64,000 nucleotides of DNA from Taibaiella soli (GTDB lineage Bacteria; Bacteroidota; Bacteroidia; Chitinophagales; Chitinophagaceae), in the NCBI RefSeq assembly GCF_003236175.1, contig NZ_QKTW01000028.1, positions 1 to 64,000 of the forward strand, in the 5' to 3' direction. A model generated the notes under the pieces. That model was not told the DNA's origin. It did not search any database and saw nothing but the letters and a program-made list of their open reading frames with translations. Below are positions 8,046-17,000 of the stretch, piece after piece (position 1 is the stretch's first letter; each line of letters begins with the position of its first letter). The position numbers and the translations under genes were made by a program.

Positions 8046-8996
8046 TCATAACTGACACCTGATTGCGTCTGTGATCGCCCGCACTTTGTCCTTCAGCGCC
8101 TGCGGTTGTATAGGTATTGCAACATCCGCAAACATCATATACCAACGTGTAAAACCTTCCAGATACGGCGTCATAAAAGTCATTTCCACCCAGCCATTTT
8201 CCTCTGTCTGCGAAACAAAGCCGTTATTATATTTCTGCATTTCAATATGCGGCATCGCATCCTTGCGCACTTTAATGATGATCGTCTGCAGATCGTTCCG
8301 GTCTTTAAAATACTCTTTCAGGTAATCTTTCAGCGTCATGTGCTGTCTGGCGAATGATTCATCTGTAAGCATCAGCCGTGAAATACGATCCAGCCGGAAA
8401 TCGCGGTAATCGTTGCGCAGCTGGCAATAAGCGATCAAATGCCAGGCATTTTCAAAATAAACAACTCCTACTGGTTCTATATTTCTTTTGGAATGTTCCT
8501 GTTTGTAATTCGCAAAATAATGAATGGTGATCACGCGTTTTTCGCTCACGCTTTTCAATATCGCCTGCAATGCATTTTGCTCCGGTGGCTGTTGTTTTAA
8601 ATGCTTATTACGTTTGATGACCTCGATGTGGTTTTCAATATTTTCGAGGAAATCTTTTTCGGTTGAGCGAAGCACGGATTTGATCTTGTACATCGCCGAT
8701 TTGTAATTGTCCCCGTTTACAGGATCGGTTAGTTTCTCCACCAGTTTTTCCGCAGTGAGAAATGCCGTCGCCTCTTCTCGGGTAAACATTACCGGTGGCA
8801 GGCGGTAACCATCCATAATAGAATAGCCAATGCCCGTTTCGCCGATAATGGGAATGCCGGCTTCTTCCAGTGTTTTGATATCGCGGTAAACCGTACGCAG
8901 ACTGATTTCAAAGCGATCGGCAATATCCTGTGCCTTCACCACTTTTCGAGATTGTAACTGTATCAAAATAGCCGATATCCGGTCGATGCGATTCAT
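8046..8996 (-). CDS. YafY-type HTH/WYL-domain transcriptional regulator
   Basis: 316-aa regulator. An N-terminal DeoR-like helix-turn-helix (about 1-60, with VVKAQDIADRFEISLRTVYR and DIKTLEEAGIPI) is followed by the GYRLPPVMFT linker typical of YafY proteins. A WYL domain (about 150-230) contains NAWHLIAYCQLRNDYRDFRL, and a WCX-type C-terminus follows. WYL domains bind nucleic acid or nucleotide ligands and modulate DNA binding; the target here is unknown. The start ATG is followed by the expected MNRIDRISAIL. Upstream, on its coding strand, lies TTTTGAATTTTGACTTTTGA-type repeat DNA (9021-9050), a possible promoter component. It is probably monocistronic. Confidence 0.92.
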   Translation of the reverse strand: MNRIDRISAILIQLQSRKVVKAQDIADRFEISLRTVYRDIKTLEEAGIPIIGETGIGYSIMDGYRLPPVMFTREEATAFLTAEKLVEKLTDPVNGDNYKSAMYKIKSVLRSTEKDFLENIENHIEVIKRNKHLKQQPPEQNALQAILKSVSEKRVITIHYFANYKQEHSKRNIEPVGVVYFENAWHLIAYCQLRNDYRDFRLDRISRLMLTDESFARQHMTLKDYLKEYFKDRNDLQTIIIKVRKDAMPHIEMQKYNNGFVSQTEENGWVEMTFMTPYLEGFTRWYMMFADVAIPIQPQALKDKVRAITDAIRCQL

Positions 8997-9020
8997 CCTG
9001 CTAAATTACGGGAATGCAAA

Positions 9021-9050
9021 GTCAAAATTCAAAAGTCAAAATTCAAAAAA
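9021..9050 (-). repeat. (GTCAAAATTCAAAA)n simple repeat upstream of the WYL regulator
   Basis: Two near-perfect copies of a 15-bp unit (GTCAAAATTCAAAA plus flank) lie 25 bp upstream of the start codon at 8996. On the coding strand of that gene it reads TTTTGAATTTTGACTTTTGA, with a TTG every 7 or 8 bases. Confidence 0.8.
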
Positions 9051-9104
9051 GCCGCAAGACAATGGACAAGAGCAGTCTGCAACTGGAGGTTTTGACTATT
9101 TAAT

Positions 9105-9749
9105 TTATTCCGTCAATCCCATCTGCAGTGCAATTTTCACCAAAGCAACGGTATTCTTGGCGCCAAGTTTCTGGAGAATATTAAAACGGTGGTTTTCGAC
9201 GGTGCGTGGACTGAGAAAAAGCTTGTCGGCAATTTCCTGTGTGCTGCATTCGTCTACGATAAACTGAAGAATTTCTTTTTCGCGGCGCGTCAGTTTTTTG
9301 GGTGTATTACTTGTCGCTTTCTGATCGCGGATCATGAGATTAAGCACCTGATCTTTCACCGTCGGGTCGAGGAATAGTTTTCCGGAGGCGACTTCTTTTA
9401 CTGCTTCTACTAAGATCGGCTGACTGGTAGTACTTTTCAGCAGATAGCCCATACAGCCATGCTGCATCATTTCCCGGATTTGAAACGCAGAGCCTTCTCC
9501 CGAAAGAATCAGGATTCGTTGATCGGGGTATTGTTTGAGAATATTGAGGGCGAGATCACTGCCATTATTATCAGGCAGGTGGATGTCGAGCAGCAAAACA
9601 TCAGGTTGCTGATGTCTGAGTGCTTCAAGTAATTGTGCTCCGTTTGTATAGGTTCCGGTTACTTCAATGTCTTTATCCGCTTCCAGCGCTTCTTTTATAC
9701 CCTTGATGAGTAATAGATGGTCATCAGTAATGATTACCCTTATTGGCAT
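9105..9749 (-). CDS. NarL/FixJ-type response regulator
   Basis: 214-aa response regulator from ATG 9749 (MPIRVIITDDH). A further in-frame Met lies four codons upstream at 9761, but MPIRV is the usual start position. The receiver domain has the acidic pair DD at 8-9, the phospho-acceptor Asp at about 55 in VLLLDIHLP, and the switch Lys in YLLKSTTSQP. A LuxR-type helix-turn-helix at about 148-210 contains LTRREKEILQFIVDECSTQE and SPRTVENHR. Its first 26 bases overlap the 3' end of the histidine kinase gene, which indicates translational coupling and makes the two a cognate pair. Confidence 0.95.
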   Translation of the reverse strand: MPIRVIITDDHLLLIKGIKEALEADKDIEVTGTYTNGAQLLEALRHQQPDVLLLDIHLPDNNGSDLALNILKQYPDQRILILSGEGSAFQIREMMQHGCMGYLLKSTTSQPILVEAVKEVASGKLFLDPTVKDQVLNLMIRDQKATSNTPKKLTRREKEILQFIVDECSTQEIADKLFLSPRTVENHRFNILQKLGAKNTVALVKIALQMGLTE

Positions 9750-11757
9750 AATTTGTTCCACTTAACAATGAATGAATTTCAAACTCAAGATAAACAGTAG
9801 TTCCGTTATTGTTTGATATATCTATTTGTCCGGCGAGTGAACGGACTCTTGTACGAATACTTTCCAGCCCCAGGCCTTGCTGAACGGCAGTGCGGGAAAT
9901 CCCGATGCCGTTGTCTTCAACGGTAATGCCCAGCAGGCCATTCCAACAACTGATCTGCACCAGTATTTCCGTTGCCTCTGCATGTTTCACCACATTCTGC
10001 AGTAGTTCCTGCACCATCCGGTAAAGCGACAGGCTTACTTCTGGCGGCAACGAGGGGACGGTTCCTTCCTGCTGAAAATCAATATCGATTGCACAGCTTT
10101 TTCTGAGCTTATCACAGAAAATAGCCACCGCATTGTTGAGCCCGCTTTGTAAAACAGCATCAGGAATAAGGTTGTGGGCCATTTTTCGAACTTCGGTTGC
10201 AGTATCGTCGAGCTGCGTAAGTGTATCGTTAAGTTCGTCTGGCTGAATGCCTTTTTCGTTGCGATTGCGCAACATGTTGAGCCCAAGTTTTATGGTAAGC
10301 AATTGACTGACTACACCATCATGAAGTTCTTTTGCAAGACGGCTTCTTTCAGATTCTTCGCCTTTAATCTGTGCCCGTAACTGGCTTATTTCTTGAGTTT
10401 GCCGCAGGTTATTGATTAATGATTCCTGCAACAGACGAGCTCTTTTGAAATTCCGGTAGAAGCTGATCATCGCTGCAACAAGCAATCCCGATATAATGGT
10501 CACGGCCCATATCCAGATATTTCGCTGACGGATACCGTTTTCTTGTCGTTCCAGAACCAATTGTTGTTGTGCAAGCTGCTTATCTTTTTCAGAAGCTTTA
10601 TACTTGGAATCCAGCTCGTAACTCAGTTGTTTGTTGTCTGCGTTATCAAGACTATCGGCGAGCATATAGCTTCGGTCCATGTATTGGAATGTGGATACGG
10701 CATCGCCGGATTGCGCGGCAATTTTTCCCAGCAAATAATTAAGTACCTGCTGATGGCATGCATAACCCGTTGCCTGGGCCTGCTGTAAAGCATCCGTCAG
10801 GTAAGGTTTGGCAGCAGCATATTTTTTCAGATCAATCAGTGTCGCGCCGTAATAAAGATGGGCACTTATGGCAAGATAGCTTGGTAGCTGTTTGTCATTG
10901 GCTATCACATCACTTAAATAAGCGATGGCTTTTTCTGGTTGATGGTTGCGTTGGTAATAATTACCGATGTTGACCGCTGCTGTTTGCGTCTGGATTTTAT
11001 CGCCCAGTTTGCGCGCCAGTTGAAATGAACGATCGTAATAAGTCAGCGCTTTTGCAGAGTTGGGGTGAATAGACGAATAAAATCCGCCCCAGTTATTCAG
11101 AATCCGGATCAGCGAAATCGTATCATGATTTGCCAGCGCTTCTTTTTCTCCATGCTGTAAATAAAACAGCGCCTGATCTTCCTGCTTCATGGCAATCCAC
11201 AAACAGCTGATGTTTGTGTATAGCTGAGACTTGGCCTTCGGACTCATCATATTGCTGGTTTCAATTTCCTGCAATGCTTTGTAATAAAAATAGGCTGCCT
11301 GCGGATATTGACTTCTGAAATAATAATAACTGCCCAGTTCGTTGTATATTTTTCCTTTTAATCCCCGATCGTTGGAAAGTCTGATGGAATACAACAGTGA
11401 GCGTTCTGTATAATATAATGTGCTGTCGTAAATACCTTTCATCCGGTAGAAAGCCGCTATGCGAAGGAAGCTATAGGCAATGCCATAGTTGTAGGCACCC
11501 GCCTGACTGGCGATCAGTGCCTCGCGGTGAAAAAGCAATGCGCTGTCTGAAGCTTTGAATTCATACTTTTTCCCTTGCTCTATCAATTGTAAAATAGCGG
11601 TAGTATCCGGTGCAAACCGGTAACTCACACCTTCTTTAAGGGGCGTGCCGGACTGGCCGCGAACGAAAAAAGGAACCAGCAGAAACAAATAGAGTACTGC
11701 GGACAATCTCCGGAACGCTGCCGGAAAAAGGGGTCTTATGGATATTGGTCCCGTCAT
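9724..11757 (-). CDS. TPR-containing NarX-type sensor histidine kinase
   Basis: 677-aa kinase. A signal sequence (LSAVLYLFLLVPFFVRGQ, about 18-35) exports a long periplasmic region (about 40-400) of helical tetratricopeptide-like units such as AYSFLRIAAFYRMKGIYDST and GKIYNELGSYYYFRSQYPQA. One membrane helix follows (IWIWAVTIISGLLVAAMI). The cytoplasmic part has a HisKA_3 dimerisation domain with phospho-acceptor in ELHDGVVSQLL, then HATPase motifs QELLQNVVKHAEA, VEDNGIGI and GLGLESIR. TPR sensors of this kind are common in Bacteroidota and probably sense a protein or peptide partner. The gene overlaps its response regulator and is divergent from two large T9SS cargo genes, which could be its targets (inference only). 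Confidence 0.93.
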   Translation of the reverse strand: MTGPISIRPLFPAAFRRLSAVLYLFLLVPFFVRGQSGTPLKEGVSYRFAPDTTAILQLIEQGKKYEFKASDSALLFHREALIASQAGAYNYGIAYSFLRIAAFYRMKGIYDSTLYYTERSLLYSIRLSNDRGLKGKIYNELGSYYYFRSQYPQAAYFYYKALQEIETSNMMSPKAKSQLYTNISCLWIAMKQEDQALFYLQHGEKEALANHDTISLIRILNNWGGFYSSIHPNSAKALTYYDRSFQLARKLGDKIQTQTAAVNIGNYYQRNHQPEKAIAYLSDVIANDKQLPSYLAISAHLYYGATLIDLKKYAAAKPYLTDALQQAQATGYACHQQVLNYLLGKIAAQSGDAVSTFQYMDRSYMLADSLDNADNKQLSYELDSKYKASEKDKQLAQQQLVLERQENGIRQRNIWIWAVTIISGLLVAAMISFYRNFKRARLLQESLINNLRQTQEISQLRAQIKGEESERSRLAKELHDGVVSQLLTIKLGLNMLRNRNEKGIQPDELNDTLTQLDDTATEVRKMAHNLIPDAVLQSGLNNAVAIFCDKLRKSCAIDIDFQQEGTVPSLPPEVSLSLYRMVQELLQNVVKHAEATEILVQISCWNGLLGITVEDNGIGISRTAVQQGLGLESIRTRVRSLAGQIDISNNNGTTVYLEFEIHSLLSGTNYANKGNHY

Positions 11758-11945
11758 TAATTTTGGGGAGGTTCAGCTAAATATAAGTATTTATACCTAT
11801 AAACCTGCGCTTTTACTCATTTTCTAAATTGAGTAACGGCACGCTTACATAACAATAGGACAGCAGATAATTTTGATAAGGTTGGTAAATGGTGATAACA
11901 AACCGTTTAGCACCACTCTAAATGTACCTGCAAAGCTGTGTTCCG

Positions 11946-14015
11946 ATGAAAAAAATCCTCTTGTTGTTGCTGTGTTTTTGGTGCACATTGCCGGTCTTTG
12001 CCCAAAAGGAAAATAATAAATGGGCTTTTGGTTCCGGCGGTGGATTGGATTTTAATAATGGCGCGCCTGTTCCTTTCCAAAACAGCATGGTTGCCAATCA
12101 GGGTTGTGCATCTGTGGCTTCGCGTACAACCGGTCAGCTTTTGTTTTATACCAATGGGCTCAAAATCTGGAACCGGAATAATCTTTTGATGCCGCACGGC
12201 GCGGGTATCACCAATATCCCTTTTGTAGATTTTGCCGCGCAGAGTTCCATGATCGTGCCGGTGCTCGATGATTCAAATAAGTACTATGTTTTTTCGCTTG
12301 GTGGAAATGGCAATGCCGGTACACCTTGTATATTGACCTATTGTGTAGTGGACATGACGCTCAATAACGGTTTGGGCGATGTCGTGACAGCTCAGATGGA
12401 CATTCATCTGGCAGATAATCTGGAGGAAAAAATGACGGCAATAGCGGGAGATAATTGTGATGTATGGGTGCTGGTTTATTCCCGGGATTTTAAATTCAAA
12501 GCATTTCAGATAACCCGTACAGGTGGCGTTAATCCCACGCCGGTCGTGTCGCAGACGGGGTACCAGTATTCGCAGGCGGCTACGCAAATTTCTTTTGGCA
12601 TTATGAAGTCTTCGCCCGACCGGCATAAGATCGCTATGACAACCACGTTTGGTAACGTAGCGGGCTATGGTCCGGGTGCGGAAGTGTTTCAGTTTGATCC
12701 TGTAACAGGTAACGTTTCCAACCCGGTTTCACTCGACGGCGATGAATATTTCGGTGCTTGCTTTTCTCCTGATAACACAAAACTGTATCTCTCTGTCTTC
12801 GTTTTTGGTAGTGGTCGTTATGTGGTACAATATGATGTCAACACCTGGACTGCAACCGTGATTAATAGTTCGCAGAATGTAATTGATCCGCATACCGGTT
12901 CCGGCGAGGATTTGCAGTTGGGGCCTGATGGAAAAATTTATCTCGCCCGTTTACTAAAAGATTCACTGGGCATCATTCATAATCCAAATGCTGCCGGTAC
13001 AGCCTGTAATTATCAGCGCAGCGGTATGGCTATTATGCCAAATACAGTTGCACGGGGTGGTTTGCCTAACAGAGTTGTATATCCTTTGCCACCCGATACC
13101 GTTTTGGTTACCAGCGATACATTTCTTTGTTCCAATAAACAAGATACAATCACACTGCTGGCGCAAAGTGGCTACAGTAGCTATTGGTGGAATGACCAAA
13201 GTACCGACACGTTTAAAAAAGTTTTCGATGCAGGTCAATATACTTTGCTGAACTATAATTATTGCCATTCGCGCAAAGACAGTTTCACCATCAGAAAGAT
13301 CAACGTTGATTTCTCATTAGGTAAAGACACCGTATTCTGCAATGATAAACCGGTAACGCTGCAAGTTTCAGATGTAGATAAAAATGCTTCGTATTTATGG
13401 CAGAACGGTAGCACCGGCGGTCAATTGACCACCAATCAATCTGGGGAATATACAGTGACGGTAAAAGCAGAAACCTGTGTACAAACGGATAGCATCCATC
13501 TTGATTTTGTGAGCTTGCCCGAACAAACATTACATGATATAACAGAATGCGAAGGACAAATGGTAACGCTGGATGCCCAGACCGTTGCCGGTGCATCGGT
13601 GTACTGGAGTACGGGTGCAACATCCACATCGCTGCAAACCAAGGCTGCCGGCGTTTACACGGTAACGGTAGAGAAACTTGGTTGCACACAAATGGGTACG
13701 ATGACACTTGCTTATGATCCTTTTTGTGATTGTACCTACAATGTGCCTTCCGCGTTTTCTCCGAACAACGACGGTAAAAATGATCATTTCAGAATGAATA
13801 CCGTGGCCGGCTGTCCGGTGCATGGTTTTGCGCTGCAGGTTTTTGACCGATGGGGACAACTCGTATATGCCGGCACAGATGATAAGACCGGCTGGGATGG
13901 AACAATCGACGGCAGTCCTGCACCATTAGGCGTTTACATGTACACGATAAGATTTGAACTAGGTACAAGAAATAAACTAATAGAATTAAAAGGAGACATT
14001 ACCCTTATACGCTAG
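11946..14015 (+). CDS. T9SS type B sorting-domain protein with beta-propeller-like N-terminus
   Basis: 689 aa from ATG 11946, chosen because it starts the signal peptide MKKILLLLLCFWCTLPVFAQ; an in-frame ATG eight codons upstream adds a non-signal peptide. Residues about 22-370 resemble the propeller-like domain common to these cargos (NNKWAFGSGGGLDFNNGAPV, SSPDRHKIAM, FSPDNTKLYLS). Residues about 400-600 form Ig/PKD-like segments such as SYLWQNGSTGGQLTT. The last 90 residues are the gliding-motility-associated type B sorting domain: FSPNNDGKNDHF, VFDRWGQLVY, GWDGTIDG, and GVYMYTIRFEL through ELKGDITLIR at the end. It is predicted to be secreted through the T9SS and held at or released from the cell surface. 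The next cargo gene starts 49 bp downstream. Confidence 0.92.
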   Translation: MKKILLLLLCFWCTLPVFAQKENNKWAFGSGGGLDFNNGAPVPFQNSMVANQGCASVASRTTGQLLFYTNGLKIWNRNNLLMPHGAGITNIPFVDFAAQSSMIVPVLDDSNKYYVFSLGGNGNAGTPCILTYCVVDMTLNNGLGDVVTAQMDIHLADNLEEKMTAIAGDNCDVWVLVYSRDFKFKAFQITRTGGVNPTPVVSQTGYQYSQAATQISFGIMKSSPDRHKIAMTTTFGNVAGYGPGAEVFQFDPVTGNVSNPVSLDGDEYFGACFSPDNTKLYLSVFVFGSGRYVVQYDVNTWTATVINSSQNVIDPHTGSGEDLQLGPDGKIYLARLLKDSLGIIHNPNAAGTACNYQRSGMAIMPNTVARGGLPNRVVYPLPPDTVLVTSDTFLCSNKQDTITLLAQSGYSSYWWNDQSTDTFKKVFDAGQYTLLNYNYCHSRKDSFTIRKINVDFSLGKDTVFCNDKPVTLQVSDVDKNASYLWQNGSTGGQLTTNQSGEYTVTVKAETCVQTDSIHLDFVSLPEQTLHDITECEGQMVTLDAQTVAGASVYWSTGATSTSLQTKAAGVYTVTVEKLGCTQMGTMTLAYDPFCDCTYNVPSAFSPNNDGKNDHFRMNTVAGCPVHGFALQVFDRWGQLVYAGTDDKTGWDGTIDGSPAPLGVYMYTIRFELGTRNKLIELKGDITLIR

Positions 14016-14064
14016 AACCCTTCTGTTCATTTTTTTTCATTTAAACTACTTAAACAATCCGCTT

Positions 14065-17000
14065 ATGAATTATTGTACTCGAATAGCTGCGGTTGCGCTC
14101 CTGACGCTGGTGGGCAGTTCGCAGACGTACGCACAGTTGTCGGGCACTGTTACAGTACCGAGCACCACTTACCCCGACCTGTCTTCGGTTGTCACCGCCT
14201 TGAATACGCAGGGTGTTGGTACAGGAGGCGTGACCATCAATGTTACAGCCAGTAATACGCAAACTGCGCCTGCGGGCGGTTATGTATTAGGTAGCGCCAC
14301 GTTGAATGCTTCCGTTTCTTCCGCTAAAACCATCGTGATACATGGCAATGGCAATACCATCAACGCTTTCATGGGTACGGGTACTACCGACGGTTTTTTT
14401 AAAATCGCGGGTACCGATTACGTAGCAATCGATAATTTTTGGTTTGCAGAGAGTAGTGCCAATACTACTGCCACAACGCAGATGGAGTGGGGCGTTGCGT
14501 TGCTGAAGCTTAATAATACATTGCCCTATGACGGCTGCCAGAATGTGACGGTGACCAATTGTCATTTCGCAATGGGCACAGCAGCTGTTTCCTCGGCGAT
14601 TTATGCGGCCAACCATATTCCAACCGATGTTACGGTTCTGAGTCCTACCGGTGCATCCATTTCCGATGCGCAGATCAACAATACGTTTACAGCAAACATC
14701 ATCACATCAGCACAGCGTGGTATCTACAATATTGGTATGGCGAGTGCTACGTTGTATGACCGTAACACCGTTGTTGCTGGCAATACCATCAATTTTGGCG
14801 GTAATGCTACAGCCGCTGCCGGGGTAACATTTACGAACGATTCTATCATGGTCGTTGCGCAAAATACATTTACATCTCCGGCTGCTCAGTCAGCTACACA
14901 ATATGGTGTAAATGTTACCACAGGTTGTACGGGTAATCTGACCATTACCGGCAATACATTCTCTCAGAAGGGTTCTGGTGGATCCATGTATGCAGTAAGC
15001 ACCAGCGGTTCTGATGCTAATGCAAACTATGTGCTTGCTGGAAATGTGATCGCGGGCGATACCATGAGCGCGGCTTCATCAAGCACAGTTTTTGGTTTTT
15101 ATCCAGGTTCATCTTCCACTTATGCAACGGTGAATGTTTCGGGTAATACAATCCGTGATGTATATGCCAGCAATAACTTCTACGGATTTAATATTTATAC
15201 AGGTAATTCACCTAGCGTAACCATCGGCGGCAATGTGATCCACAATTTCTTTGGTGGTGGAACATTGGTGCCATTTTATATTTACGGTACTGGCACAGGA
15301 CAGATGAATATCCTGGATAATAAGGCCGTAAACTTAACCTCAAGCATTACTACAGCAACCTACGGAATGCAGGTAAGCTGCGGGCAACAGTATTTACTCT
15401 CTGTAAAAAATAATAAGATTGATTCAGTAACGCTGTCCGGCGCGGGTGCCTTTACCGGCTTTTTCATTTTTGGCGGTAATAGCGGCGTTGGCGGCGGTTT
15501 TAATAGCCAGGTTTCCAATGATACGATCAGCAACGTAACCGCATCTGGTAATGTTACGGGTATGACTTGTGCTTTGGCAACGCCGGATATTAACCATAAT
15601 ATCGCCGCCAATCTCAGCACCAATACCGGTATATTGATCGGCTATTCTTGTACAGATGGTACTATTCGTTTTCATGATAACATAGCTTCCGGTTTGAAAA
15701 TCGCCGGTACTTCTGGTAGTCTTACTGGTATGCAGGTGACTACCGGCCGCGACAGTGCCATGATCTATAATAATACCTTCGCTAATATCAGTGTCGGCAC
15801 TGGTTATAGTAATGGGACAGGTATCATCGGGCTTTCTCTGAATGTAGCGAACAATGGTGCTGCATTGGTTTATAAAGTGTACCACAACACCATCAATTTT
15901 TCCGCCGGTACCAGTGGGGCAAATTTTGGTGCACGGGGGCTGAGCTATGTCACAGGTATTACAGCGCTTGATCTTCGCAATAATATTATCAATGTAAATG
16001 TAGTACCGGCTGGTACGGGTTTTACTGCTGCAGTTTCCAAATCTGCAGGAACCGCCGGCGTTTCCCCAACTAATATTTTACCGGCAACTGGCGGCAATAT
16101 TTATTATGCGCCAATGGTTGCGAATTCTTATTTGTATGGAGAAGGAACAGCTAATCCATTGGTAAATGCATTCAGCCTTACAAATGATCCGACGTTTAAC
16201 AGCACTTGCAGTAACTATAAAAATTTCGTAGGCGGAGATCAGACTTCCTCTGCAGAAAATAACATGGTTGCAGGCAGTCTCCCTTATACATGGGTTCCTT
16301 CGGGTGCTTCACTGGCTAAGAAAGCAGGTGTCAATGCGCCGATCGCTGCCGATTATGCAGGTACTACACGTACGTTGCCGGCAGATGCCGGTGCATTGCA
16401 GTTCACGGGTACGGTAACCGATAACGAAGGTCCGGCAATTGCCTATACACCGATTCCGGCCACGCTTTATTGTACTACCGCTCCGTCGCTTACAGCCAAC
16501 ATTACAGATGCAAGTGGCGTTAATGCTGCAGCAGGTACTGCACCGCGCATGTACTACCGCAAGGCTTCTGAAAACAATGCATTTGGTACTTATCCTGCCA
16601 ATAACGTGAGTTCTTTCAGTGGCTGGAAATATGTAGCCGCTACAGGTACTGGTCCGAATTTTAGTTTTACTCCGAATTATGCTTTACTGACTGCACCGGT
16701 GGCCACAGGCGATTCCATTATTTATTTTATAGTGGCTCAGGATGCAGCAGCAACAGTAAATGTCGGTAACAACCGTATTGCGTTTAGTACTGGGTATTGC
16801 CCTTCAAGTGTAGATCTCTCCGGTGCGACAGCTATCGGCAATACACCAGTACCGAACAGTTATAAAGTAAATGCAGTTCCGGCATTCACAACAATCGCAT
16901 CTCCGGCAGTTATCTGCGGCGGTGATAATACAGTACTCACACTTTCTGCAGACCCGGCTGATCTTTCCGTGACCTGGCAGAAAGACGACAATACTGGTAC

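Noticed and set aside
5644-9761. Pairing of the kinase at 5644 with the response regulator at 9105
   Set aside because: The regulator overlaps its own kinase gene (9724-11757), and two unrelated genes lie between.
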